NCBI GenBank assembly: GCA_937913075.1
Contig: CALEPU010000045.1
Span: 1-16,402, forward strand
Reading direction: 5' to 3'
DNA: 16,402 nucleotides
Origin: an uncultured Clostridia bacterium
GTDB taxonomy: Bacteria; Bacillota; Clostridia; Christensenellales; CAG-138
A model generated the notes under the pieces. The model was not told where the DNA came from and did not search any database. It saw only the letters and a list, made by a program, of their open reading frames with translations. A program made the position numbers and the translations under genes. Positions 7,951-14,322 of this stretch are shown in pieces. Numbering within the stretch: the stretch's first letter is position 1; each line of letters opens with the position of its first letter.

Positions 7951-8378
7951 CAGCCTCGCCCTCCCGCAATGAGCTTATCGGTAAAGGCGGCTATCATGCC
8001 GTCCATGGCGGCGGAGATCTCGCGCTCCGCCTCGGCTGTTCTTTCGCTCATGCCATCGGCTTCCTTCTGCCTTCTGAGCTCCGCCTCCTGCGAAAGCGAC
8101 GCAAGCTCTAAGCTCATCTCATGCCGACGGGCTTCCATCCTCTCGTCAAGGAGCGCATTCTCGCGCTCTGCCGCAAGGCGGCTTTCCTCAGCGAGGCGTT
8201 TTTGATCCTCCGCTCTCTTTTGCTTTGCCGCTGCCGCCGCTTGGCGCGCGGAAAGCACCCGCTGCTCGCGCTTATCCATAACCTCGAGCACAGGCTTTAA
8301 AATAAGTCTGTAAACAACGAGCGCAAACAGGCAGAAGCATATCACAGTCCATATTATCAAAGAGGGCTGTAAGGACAT
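7950..8378 (-). CDS. atpF: F1Fo ATP synthase b subunit (separate copy)
   Basis: This 142-residue protein has a membrane helix at about residues 5-26 (SLIIWTVICFCLFALVVYRL), the LKPVLEVMDKREQRV hinge typical of b, and then a long uninterrupted Ala/Glu/Arg-rich helix to the end, as expected for the peripheral stalk. A strong Shine-Dalgarno (AAAGGAGC) precedes the ATG. Its stop overlaps the start of the fused b'-delta-alpha gene, so two b-type chains are made from adjacent coupled genes. A b/b' heterodimer between this protein and the fused N terminus is a reasonable inference. It is somewhat shorter than typical b (about 155-165). Confidence 0.93.
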   Translation of the reverse strand: MSLQPSLIIWTVICFCLFALVVYRLILKPVLEVMDKREQRVLSARQAAAAAKQKRAEDQKRLAEESRLAAERENALLDERMEARRHEMSLELASLSQEAELRRQKEADGMSERTAEAEREISAAMDGMIAAFTDKLIAGGRG

Positions 8379-8399
8379 GGGAGCTCCTTTATTGTGGCG

Positions 8400-8633
8400 T
8401 TACCTTATCTTGCCGACCAGCATGAAGGCTATGAGCAGACCGTAGATCGTCAGCGCCTCCATCAACGCCAGCGAGAGCAGCAGTGTGGACCTTATGTCCT
8501 TCGCCGCCTCGGGCTGACGCGCAATGCTTTCGAGAGCGGCTTTTGCCGCCTTGCCCTGCCCCATTGCGGGGAAGATGGTAGATAGCGCGATGCAGAGCGC
8601 GGCTGCGATCGCTGTCAGTGCGGACTCGGTCAT
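8400..8633 (-). CDS. atpE: F1Fo ATP synthase c subunit (rotor ring)
   Basis: This 77-residue helical hairpin has a polar loop ARQPE (38-42) and a second helix LLLSLALMEALTIYGL carrying the ion-binding carboxylate E59. That second helix closely resembles cyanobacterial and plastid c subunits. Q26 and Y64 occupy the positions that co-line the ion site in those proteins, but the residue after the glutamate is Ala (A60), not the Ser of sodium-type rings, so proton coupling is more likely. In the first helix the usual glycine-repeat motif is largely replaced (T19, F21, A23, G25, G27). Shine-Dalgarno AAGGAGA precedes the ATG. It lies between a and b, the standard order. Confidence 0.96.
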   Translation of the reverse strand: MTESALTAIAAALCIALSTIFPAMGQGKAAKAALESIARQPEAAKDIRSTLLLSLALMEALTIYGLLIAFMLVGKIR

Positions 8634-8684
8634 ATTGACATCTCCTTAAAATAATGTTTGTTTATTCGCTCCTGCGGAGCGGGG

Positions 8685-9347
8685 TCAATCCTCCAAAAAC
8701 TCCTGCAAATACGAGGCTGTCAGCATGGTATAGACCATAGCCTGTATAGCGCAGAACAACAGCGAGAGCGCCATCATTATTATCGGCGCACCGATAGGCA
8801 AAAGCTCGTAAAGGTTCTCTATAACCGTCTCCTCGCCGAAGATATTGCCGAAGAGACGCAGAGCGAGCGACGCGGGCTTTATTATTTCATCCATGAGCAA
8901 AAGCGGCACTATCGGCGTCAAAAAATGCTTTATATAGTGCTTTGCGCCCGCGCGGAAGGCGGAGACCTGTATAAAGACGAAGGTCAGCGCCGCAAGCCCC
9001 AAGGTCACCGAAAGGGAGGAGGTCGGCGCTTTGAAATACGGCGATATGCCCACGCCGGGTATCAGCCCCGAGTAGTTCGCAAAAAGTATGAAGCAGAAGA
9101 GCGATGCGAGAAAATAAAGGTACTTCCTCGCGTTTTTGCGGCCCATGATATCGGTGAAGAAGCTGTCGAGGTAGCCGACGCCCATCTCTATTATGTTTTG
9201 CAGCCTGCCGGGACGCTCTTTAAGGCTGCGGCGCAGCAAAAGCCCCAGCACCGCGAAGACCGCGATGATGGCAAGCATGGTTATTACCTCGGGCGTGATA
9301 TCGAGTATGCCGAAGATTTTTAAAATGGGAGCGGACGGCTCACCCAT
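8685..9347 (-). CDS. atpB: F1Fo ATP synthase a subunit
   Basis: This 220-residue membrane protein has about five hydrophobic segments. The hallmark helix SLALRLFGNIFGEE contains the essential arginine R164, Asn168 and the E171/E172 pair, followed by a last helix with MMALSLLFCAIQAMVYTML (191-209). FANYSGLIPG (89-98) is the other family motif. It forms the two ion half-channels against the c ring. The start overlaps the preceding small membrane gene by 8 nt, with GAGAGGG as Shine-Dalgarno. The 51-nt gap to atpE is the largest within the operon. Confidence 0.96.
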   Translation of the reverse strand: MGEPSAPILKIFGILDITPEVITMLAIIAVFAVLGLLLRRSLKERPGRLQNIIEMGVGYLDSFFTDIMGRKNARKYLYFLASLFCFILFANYSGLIPGVGISPYFKAPTSSLSVTLGLAALTFVFIQVSAFRAGAKHYIKHFLTPIVPLLLMDEIIKPASLALRLFGNIFGEETVIENLYELLPIGAPIIMMALSLLFCAIQAMVYTMLTASYLQEFLED

Positions 9348-9642
9348 TGTCCCTCTCCTCTCCGGCGCCGCCGTTATTGGCGCGTGCCAGCAGCAATGAG
9401 AAAATAATTATTCCCAAGGTGCAGCCAAGAGCGCCGCCTATCATAGGCGGGCGTATGCCGAAGCTTGCCTTTTCGCCTATAAAGTAGAGCGCCGCGATAT
9501 AAGCCGCGGTCAAAAGAGTGCGCAGAGGCAGTACGTAAAGCGAGCCGCGCCCCTTCAAGGCGGCCTTGGTCACAAGATAGTTGATAAGCTCTATCACAAT
9601 GCCGCCGGCAAAAGCAAAAGCCGCGGGAAAAAACCAATCCAT
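9340..9642 (-). CDS. Small membrane protein heading the atp operon (AtpI- or AtpR-like)
   Basis: This 100-residue protein has about three hydrophobic segments (about 4-25, 37-56, 66-86) and a short hydrophilic tail (NNGGAGEERDNG). It has an excellent Shine-Dalgarno (AGGAGG, 6 nt before ATG) and is the first gene behind a strong promoter, ahead of atpB. In most F-type operons this slot holds atpI, an assembly helper for the c ring. Its size and three-helix plan, with an arginine at the start of the second helix (R41), also fit AtpR of the N-ATPase family. I see no decisive motif for either. A role in assembly of the Fo part is inferred from position only. Confidence 0.7.
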   Translation of the reverse strand: MDWFFPAAFAFAGGIVIELINYLVTKAALKGRGSLYVLPLRTLLTAAYIAALYFIGEKASFGIRPPMIGGALGCTLGIIIFSLLLARANNGGAGEERDNG

Positions 9643-9674
9643 AGCGCCCTCCTGATCCTATATAATATCTGATT

Positions 9675-9703
9675 ATTTTATCATAAAAGCGTTGCACTGT
9701 CAA
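9675..9703 (-). promoter_or_regulatory. Strong sigma-A promoter of the atp operon
   Basis: On the minus strand TTGACA (9698-9703) is followed by a 17-nt spacer and TAAAAT (9675-9680), with TG one base upstream of the -10 (TGATAAAAT, extended -10). This is close to the consensus for the housekeeping sigma factor. Transcription would begin near 9668, giving a leader of about 25 nt that ends in an AGGAGG ribosome site before the first atp gene. Confidence 0.85.
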
Positions 9704-9740
9704 CCTTAATATCCCTATAATACCGCCCATGCCGAAATAT

Positions 9741-9752
9741 ACAATAAATTGT
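9741..9752. promoter_or_regulatory. Short perfect dyad ACAAT-AA-ATTGT
   Basis: A 12-bp perfect inverted repeat lies upstream of both divergent promoters. It has the opposite half-site order to a Rex operator (which reads TTGT...ACAA). It could be a protein-binding site, but a dyad this short in AT-rich DNA may be chance. Confidence 0.25.
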
Positions 9753-9784
9753 TGCGATTGCATATAGAATTCGTGCGAGCGGTG

Positions 9785-9793
9785 TGTTATACT
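9785..9793 (+). promoter_or_regulatory. Candidate extended -10 promoter of the hydrogenase operon
   Basis: TGTTATACT provides an extended -10 element (TG at 9785-9786, TATACT at 9788-9793). No good -35 hexamer lies 16-18 nt upstream, so the promoter would be weak or activator-dependent. The start would be near 9800, leaving a leader of roughly 130 nt before the first gene at 9933. Other A/T-rich hexamers exist in the leader, so this is a best guess. Confidence 0.45.
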
Positions 9794-9807
9794 TACGATG
9801 GTCGATG

Positions 9808-9825
9808 ATAGGTTACCCTACCTAT
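9808..9825. promoter_or_regulatory. Dyad ATAGGT-N6-ACCTAT, candidate operator
   Basis: This perfect 6-bp inverted repeat with a 6-nt spacer lies about 8-25 nt downstream of the predicted transcription start of the hydrogenase operon. That position suits a repressor site or an early leader hairpin. I do not recognise it as the site of a known regulator. Confidence 0.4.
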
Positions 9826-9932
9826 ATTGGGCATATACGGGCGATAAGTCCGCGTATGAATGATATAGGCGGTGCGTATCGTCGCCGATATACGTTCAAA
9901 AATTCCGCACAAGCGGTATAAGGAGGACTGTC

Positions 9933-10427
9933 ATGGCAAAACAAATCACGGCAATTCCCTTCAAGGGCACTCCCGAACAGGAAGCCCAGCTCAGGGAATT
10001 CATGGCCGGCTGGGTGGGCAAGGAAGGCGCAACGATGCCCGTTCTCCAGAAGGCACAGGAGATCTATGGCTATCTGCCCATAGAGGTACAGAAGATCGTT
10101 GCAGAGGGTCTCGGTCGTTCTTTGGAGGAGATCTACGGTGTTTCCACCTTCTACTCCATGTTCAACCTTGAGCCCCGCGGCGAGCATCTCATCAGGGTAT
10201 GTCTCGGCACCGCCTGCTACGTTAAGGGCAGCCAGAACATACTGGACGAGCTTTCCCGCGTTCTCAACGTCGAGCCCGGTCACACCACCAGCGACGGTAA
10301 GTTCACTCTGGAGCCCACCCGCTGCCTCGGCTGCTGCGGTCTTGCTCCCGTTATGACCGTTGACGGCGAGGTCTACGGCCGTTTGGTTCCCGCCGACGTC
10401 AGGGATATCATCGCAAAGTATCAGTAA
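9933..10427 (+). CDS. hndA: NAD(P)-linked [FeFe]-hydrogenase [2Fe-2S] subunit (HndA/HydC/NuoE family)
   Basis: This 164-residue protein has a helical N-terminal part (MPVLQKAQEIYGYLP, EEIYGVSTFYSMF) and a thioredoxin-like ferredoxin domain. The four [2Fe-2S] ligands are in the family pattern: C90 and C95 (VCLGTACYVKG), C131 and C135 (RCLGCCGLAPVM). It passes electrons to or from the flavin subunit encoded at the far end of the operon (14707). An AGGAGG site lies 6 nt before the ATG. It is separated from the HndB- and HndC-like genes by six putative regulatory genes, although the three products should form one complex. Confidence 0.95.
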   Translation: MAKQITAIPFKGTPEQEAQLREFMAGWVGKEGATMPVLQKAQEIYGYLPIEVQKIVAEGLGRSLEEIYGVSTFYSMFNLEPRGEHLIRVCLGTACYVKGSQNILDELSRVLNVEPGHTTSDGKFTLEPTRCLGCCGLAPVMTVDGEVYGRLVPADVRDIIAKYQ

Positions 10428-10456
10428 ATCGCTCTTTGTAAAGGAGAGGCTTTAAA

Positions 10457-10825
10457 ATGAAAATCAGCGAGGTTGCATCCATACTGGAAGCAAAGGTTCT
10501 CACCGGCGGGGATATGCTGGATCTGGAGGTCAACTCCGCCTGCGGCAGCGATATGATGAGCGACGTGCTCGCCTACGTAAAGGAGGAGGGCATACTGCTC
10601 ACGGGTCTTATCAACGTGCAGGTGATACGCACGCTGCTCATGATGGACATGAACTGCGTCGTATTCGTCCGAGGCAAGATACCTCCCGAGGGAATAGTTG
10701 AGTTTGCCGCGGACAGCGGCGTTGCCGTGCTTCAAACCGAGCTGCCCATGTTCGAGTCCTGCGGCAGGCTTTATACCGCCGGACTTGGCAGGAAATGCGG
10801 CAACGAGGGTGAAGCCGATGTCTGA
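10457..10825 (+). CDS. DRTGG-domain protein, first copy
   Basis: This 122-residue protein resembles DRTGG-domain proteins found in clostridial hydrogenase operons. The beginning KISEVASILEAKVLTGGDM contains the TGG core (residues 16-18). SACGSDMMSDVLAYV (27-41), GLINVQVIRTLLMMDMNCV (50-68) and FVRGKIPPEG follow in the order of the family, giving an alternating beta/alpha fold. DRTGG domains have no settled function; they also occur beside CBS domains and in phosphotransacetylases, which suggests a ligand-binding role (inference). Shine-Dalgarno AAGGAG lies 10 nt upstream. The 3' end overlaps the next start by 8 nt. Confidence 0.8.
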   Translation: MKISEVASILEAKVLTGGDMLDLEVNSACGSDMMSDVLAYVKEEGILLTGLINVQVIRTLLMMDMNCVVFVRGKIPPEGIVEFAADSGVAVLQTELPMFESCGRLYTAGLGRKCGNEGEADV

Positions 10826-11264
10826 GGCACTGCATTTTCATTTTGACGTTGACGGCGCGAGCTTTGCCAACGCGGGCAAGGCTTCCGTCGAGACAAAAAA
10901 GCTGCTTCGGCAGATAGGCGTTTCACCCGAGGTGATCCGCCGCGTTTCCGTCGCCATGTATGAGGGAGAGATCAACATGGTCATCCACGCTCACGGCGGC
11001 GACGCCGATCTTTACATCACCGAGGATACTATCCTCATCACCCTCAAGGACGTTGGTCCGGGTATCCGCAACATTGAGGACGCCATGAAGGAGGGCTTCT
11101 CCACCGCGCCGGAGAATATCCGCGCGCTCGGCTTCGGAGCCGGCATGGGTCTGCCCAACATGAAGCGCTACTCGGATGAGATGCACATTGACACGAAGGT
11201 GGGCGTTGGCACCACCATAGAGCTTTGGTATCATCTCAAACCCAACGCAGAGGGCAACAGCTGA
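10818..11264 (+). CDS. Small GHKL ATPase, RsbW/SpoIIAB-like
   Basis: I place the start at the ATG inside the end of the DRTGG gene (10818), because the longer in-frame extension upstream reads a shadow of that gene and GAGGGTG lies just before this ATG. The 148-residue product is a stand-alone histidine-kinase-like ATPase domain: N-box region around RRVSVAMYEGEINMVIHAH (E49, N53), G1 box DVGPGI (78-83) and G2 box GFGAGMGLPNM (105-115). No sensor, dimerisation or phospho-acceptor domain is present. Such single-domain proteins typically act as anti-sigma factors or serine kinases. Here it lies between a DRTGG gene and the putative sensory hydrogenase, its likely partners. Confidence 0.82.
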   Translation: MSEALHFHFDVDGASFANAGKASVETKKLLRQIGVSPEVIRRVSVAMYEGEINMVIHAHGGDADLYITEDTILITLKDVGPGIRNIEDAMKEGFSTAPENIRALGFGAGMGLPNMKRYSDEMHIDTKVGVGTTIELWYHLKPNAEGNS

Positions 11265-11302
11265 CTATCGACCTATTTTACTGTTAAGGAGAAGTCAAGC
11301 CG

Positions 11303-12568
11303 ATGGCAACCTACACTCATTCGGTATCCATAGATCCCGAAAAATGTACGGGCTGTACCACCTGCCTGCGGCGCTGCCCCGTTGAAGCTATACGCATCAG
11401 GGGCGACAAGGCGCAGATAAACCCCTTGCAGTGCATTGACTGCGGGGAGTGCATCAGGGTGTGCAAGCACGCCGCGAAGCATGCCGTTTACGACAGGCTG
11501 GAGGAGCTTGATTGGTCCAAATACCTCGTTGCGCTGCCTGCGCCGAGTCTGTTTGGACAGTTTAACAACCTTGACGACGCGGATTACGTCATACAGGGTC
11601 TTCTGGATATGGGCTTTAAGGAGGTGTACGAGGTGGCGAAGGCCGCCGAGTACGTTACCGATCTGACGCGCATCTATTTAAAGCAGCCGGGCATAAAGCT
11701 GCCTGCTATAAGCTCGGCATGTCCCGCCGTGGTCAGGCTTATAAAGCTGCGCTTCCCCACTCTCTGCGAGCACCTTATCCCCACGCTTACCCCGTACGAG
11801 CTTGCGGGCAAGTTCGCCCGTGAAAAAGTGCTGAGGGAGCATCCGGAGATATCTCCCGACGATATCCGCACGGTGTTTATATCCCCCTGTCCCGCAAAGA
11901 TAAGCTGGGCAAAAAACGTTATGGAAGGACAGAAGGTCTACGTCGACTATGTCGTTTCCATGAACGACGTGTATATGGAGCTGCTCTCCAAGATGAAGAG
12001 CGTTGCCGCCCCTTCGCCCGAGGCCGATTCACAGGCGGGCAACGTGGGGCTCGGATGGTCCATTACGACCGGCGAGGCCGTCGCTCTTATGAACGACGCA
12101 TACCTTGCGGCGGACGGGACCGACAACGTCATCAAGGTGCTTGACGACCTTGAGAGCGGCACCGTGAACGGCATACGGTTCGTTGAGCTCAACGCCTGCT
12201 CCGCCGGCTGCGTCGGCGGCGTGCTGGCTCCGGCCAACGGCTATATCGCAAGAGTGCGTCTGCACAATTTGCGCAAGACCTGTGCCATACAGCCCAACAG
12301 GCTTACCGATATCGAAGGCATGAGCGGCGACGCTCTGCCCGGCGAGCTTGTGGACGCAAGGCCCTTTACCTACATGCCGGAGGGCGCGCCGAATATGCTT
12401 TCCATGCTGCTTGCCATGCAAAAGGCAAACGCGCTTGTGGAAAAGCTGCCCAATAAGGACTGCGGCGCCTGCGGCTCTCCCACCTGCCGCGCCTTTGCTT
12501 TGGACGTGGTGAACGGGGAGGCACAGCTTTCCGACTGCCGTATAAGGGACAGCAGAGAGGGCTCATAA
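11303..12568 (+). CDS. Divergent, putatively sensory [FeFe]-hydrogenase (HydS-like) with C-terminal Fe-S domain
   Basis: This 421-residue protein has three parts. Residues 15-54 hold two [4Fe-4S] ferredoxin motifs (C15, C18, C21, C25; C44, C47, C50, C54). Residues about 75-350 are a hydrogenase large-subunit domain with the four H-cluster cysteines C140 (ISSACPAV), C196 (SPCPAK), C299 and C303 (LNACSAGCVGG). The C terminus (C387, C390, C395, C412; KDCGACGSPTC) is an Fe-S domain of the type found in RnfB-like proteins. Against clostridial catalytic enzymes, the proton-relay Cys next to the first ligand is A139, the two Met flanking the cluster are S194 and N297, and the GGGQP tail is absent. 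These changes fit group C/D sensory hydrogenases rather than a main catalyst. Many HydS proteins end in a PAS domain; this one does not. Shine-Dalgarno AGGAG is 11 nt upstream. Confidence 0.88.
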   Translation: MATYTHSVSIDPEKCTGCTTCLRRCPVEAIRIRGDKAQINPLQCIDCGECIRVCKHAAKHAVYDRLEELDWSKYLVALPAPSLFGQFNNLDDADYVIQGLLDMGFKEVYEVAKAAEYVTDLTRIYLKQPGIKLPAISSACPAVVRLIKLRFPTLCEHLIPTLTPYELAGKFAREKVLREHPEISPDDIRTVFISPCPAKISWAKNVMEGQKVYVDYVVSMNDVYMELLSKMKSVAAPSPEADSQAGNVGLGWSITTGEAVALMNDAYLAADGTDNVIKVLDDLESGTVNGIRFVELNACSAGCVGGVLAPANGYIARVRLHNLRKTCAIQPNRLTDIEGMSGDALPGELVDARPFTYMPEGAPNMLSMLLAMQKANALVEKLPNKDCGACGSPTCRAFALDVVNGEAQLSDCRIRDSREGS

Positions 12569-12614
12569 ACCCAAGTCAGGAATTCATTTTCAATTAATAT
12601 AGCGAGGGCTATAA

Positions 12615-12950
12615 ATGTTAAAGGTAAACGATCTTATCAGCGAGCTCGAGCTCACACCCATATTGCTTGCCGACGGCGAGCGCGAGATCACGGGCGGCTA
12701 CGCAGGCGATCTTTTGAGCTGGGTAATGGGCAGAGCCGATGCGGGCGACGCATGGGTAACGATAATGTCCAACATGAACGTCGCCGCAGTCGCGCAGCTT
12801 GCAGACGTTGCGTGCGTCGTGTTTGCCGAGGGCGTCATGCCGGATCAGGCTGCTGTCGACGCGGCGAGCCTGCATGAGATAAACCTGCTGGGCAGCAAAA
12901 AGGGCACCTTTGAGCTCTGCGGCGATATCGCCGAGCTTTTGAGGAGGTAA
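12615..12950 (+). CDS. DRTGG-domain protein, second copy
   Basis: This 111-residue protein is a clearer DRTGG-family member than the copy at 10457: EREITGGYAGDLLSWVMGRA (22-41), AWVTIMSNMNVAAVAQLADV (46-65), VVFAEGVMPD (68-77). Family members in other Clostridia are sometimes mislabelled as HPr-kinase-like; no kinase P-loop is present. The 46-nt gap after the hydrogenase-like gene is AT-rich and ends in a GAGGG ribosome site. The PHP gene follows after 3 nt, which suggests a shared task. Function unknown; ligand sensing is an inference. Confidence 0.82.
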   Translation: MLKVNDLISELELTPILLADGEREITGGYAGDLLSWVMGRADAGDAWVTIMSNMNVAAVAQLADVACVVFAEGVMPDQAAVDAASLHEINLLGSKKGTFELCGDIAELLRR

Positions 12951-12953
12951 AGG

Positions 12954-13670
12954 ATGGCGCTGTTTACCTACGATCTGCACGTTCACTCCTGTCTTTCCCC
13001 CTGCGGGGACGACGAAATGACTCCGTGCAATATCGCGGGTATGGCATACCTTGCGGGCGTTAAGATAGTTGCGCTCACCGATCACAACTCCTGCAAAAAC
13101 TGTCCTGCGTTTTTCACCGCCTGTGCCGAGTACGGCGTGACCGCCGTTGCCGGCATGGAGCTGACGACTTCCGAGGAGATACACATGGTTTGCCTGTTCG
13201 GAGGCCTGGAACAGGCTCTGGCTTTCGATGAGGCTCTCCAGCCTTACAGGATGAAGCTGAAAAACCGTGTTGAGATCTTCGGCAGTCAGCCCATAATGGC
13301 GGCGGAGGATGAGATAGTGGGCGAGGACCCTTACTTTCTTCCCGCGGCGACGACGCTTTCGCTCAGCGAGGCAGCCGCTATGGTGAGGAGCATGGGAGGC
13401 GTTGCCTATCCCGCCCATATAGACAGGGAGTCGAACGGTATGCTGGCCATACTGGGCGCCTTTCCCGAGGAGCCCGAATTCACCCTTTGCGAGGTGCGCG
13501 ACAAGCCGAATGCCGAAAAGCTTTCCGGCGGGCGGCGCGTCGTGGTATCCTCGGATGCGCACAGGCTGACGGATTTTGCGGTGACGCTCAATCATATGGA
13601 GCTTGATTGCCCCGATGACGCAGAGCCCGATGAAGTCCGCAGCGCGCTTTTCAGGTATCTCACTAAATGA
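12954..13670 (+). CDS. PHP-domain metal-dependent phosphoesterase
   Basis: This 238-residue protein has all the PHP metal-site motifs: DLHVHS (H9, H11), LTDHN (D43, H44), GMELTTSEEIH (E69, H77), YPAHIDR (H155) and SSDAHR (D201, H203). It should be an active trinuclear metal hydrolase of the TrpH/YciV-like group, which cleaves phosphate esters of nucleotides or RNA ends in studied cases. GGAGG lies just before the ATG and overlaps the end of the DRTGG gene. Sitting among ATPases and DRTGG proteins, it could remove a phosphate or degrade a small nucleotide in a signalling circuit; the substrate cannot be read from the sequence. Confidence 0.9.
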   Translation: MALFTYDLHVHSCLSPCGDDEMTPCNIAGMAYLAGVKIVALTDHNSCKNCPAFFTACAEYGVTAVAGMELTTSEEIHMVCLFGGLEQALAFDEALQPYRMKLKNRVEIFGSQPIMAAEDEIVGEDPYFLPAATTLSLSEAAAMVRSMGGVAYPAHIDRESNGMLAILGAFPEEPEFTLCEVRDKPNAEKLSGGRRVVVSSDAHRLTDFAVTLNHMELDCPDDAEPDEVRSALFRYLTK

Positions 13671-13692
13671 TAAACCGTTTAATGGAGGAGCA

Positions 13693-14247
13693 ATGAAGGA
13701 GCTTTCACTCAATATTCTCGACATAGCGCAGAATTCCATCCATGCCGAGGCGAGCTTTGTGCAGATCCTCATCGACGAGGAGGAGGAGACGTTAAAGCTT
13801 TCCATACTTGACGACGGCAGGGGCATGAGCGAGAGCTTTCTGGCTACCGTCACGAACCCGTTTTCCACCACCCGCACCACGCGCAAGGTGGGCATGGGTC
13901 TGCCGCTTTTAAAGCTGGCGGCGGAGCAGACGGGCGGTTATATGACGATATCCTCCCGCGAGAGGGCGCTGTATCCCGACGCCCACGGGACGGACGTAGT
14001 TGCTCTCTTCTACAAAAACCATTTGGATTTTACGCCGCTCGGCGACGTTATATCCACATTGGTATCGCTGGTGCAGGGCAGCCCCGAAGTGGATTTTTAC
14101 TTCTGCCATACAAGCCCCGATCGCTGCGTCGAGCTTGACACAAGGGAGATAAAGGCCGTGCTCGGAGACGACATACCGCTTTCTTCCCCCGACGTGCTCG
14201 TGTGGATAAGAGCCACTCTTGAGGAGCAGTACGGCATCTGCGATTAA
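13693..14247 (+). CDS. GHKL (histidine-kinase-like) ATPase, second copy
   Basis: The start at 13693 is chosen because GGAGGA precedes it by the right distance and the conserved domain begins at once; a longer in-frame start at 13603 would overlap the PHP gene heavily. The 184-residue protein has an N-box NILDIAQNSI (N14), G1 box LDDGRG (D40/D41, G42, G44) and G2 box KVGMGLPLLKLAAEQTGG. There is no phospho-acceptor helix pair or sensor domain. Residues 115-184 form a separate tail (DVISTLVSLVQGSPEVDFYF) not seen in the copy at 10818. It resembles the ATPase-like protein found in clostridial electron-bifurcating hydrogenase operons. Role inferred as regulatory. Confidence 0.85.
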   Translation: MKELSLNILDIAQNSIHAEASFVQILIDEEEETLKLSILDDGRGMSESFLATVTNPFSTTRTTRKVGMGLPLLKLAAEQTGGYMTISSRERALYPDAHGTDVVALFYKNHLDFTPLGDVISTLVSLVQGSPEVDFYFCHTSPDRCVELDTREIKAVLGDDIPLSSPDVLVWIRATLEEQYGICD

Positions 14248-14256
14248 CAAGCTTTT

Positions 14257-14273
14257 CACGGCGCAGAGCCGTG
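14257..14273 (+). other. Hairpin in the gap before the HndB-like gene
   Basis: CACGGC and GCCGTG form a perfect 6-bp stem with a 5-nt loop, extendable by two T-G wobbles. An AT-rich stretch with a run of five T follows after about 10 nt. It lacks the immediate T tract of an intrinsic terminator, so it could be an RNA processing or stabilising stem, or a leaky attenuator, between the regulatory genes and the catalytic genes. Confidence 0.4.
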
Positions 14274-14322
14274 GGATATAAATATTTTTATCACTCAACA
14301 TCATGAAAGGAATTCAGTGATC

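Noticed and set aside
8400..8633. Sodium-coupled c ring
   Set aside because: Gln26, Glu59 and Tyr64 are shared with sodium rings, but the Ser that coordinates sodium after the Glu is Ala60 and the helix matches plastid-type proton rings better.
3014..9642. N-ATPase operon (no atpH, AtpR-like small protein)
   Set aside because: N-ATPase operons begin with beta and epsilon; here the order is the ordinary a, c, b, (fusion) alpha, gamma, beta, epsilon, and the delta signature is present in the fusion.
9741..9752. Possible Rex (NADH-sensing) operator in the divergent region
   Set aside because: The half-sites are in the order ACAAT...ATTGT, whereas Rex sites read TTGT...ACAA; no proper Rex site was found elsewhere in the region.
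10698..10817. Upstream extension of the small GHKL ATPase (start at 10698)
   Set aside because: The extra 40 residues are a Cys/Pro-rich shadow of the DRTGG gene; the ATG at 10818 has a ribosome site and begins the conserved domain.
12618..13895. 425-codon minus-strand frame opposite the DRTGG and PHP genes
   Set aside because: It spans two conserved plus-strand genes with good ribosome sites; the translation has no family resemblance.
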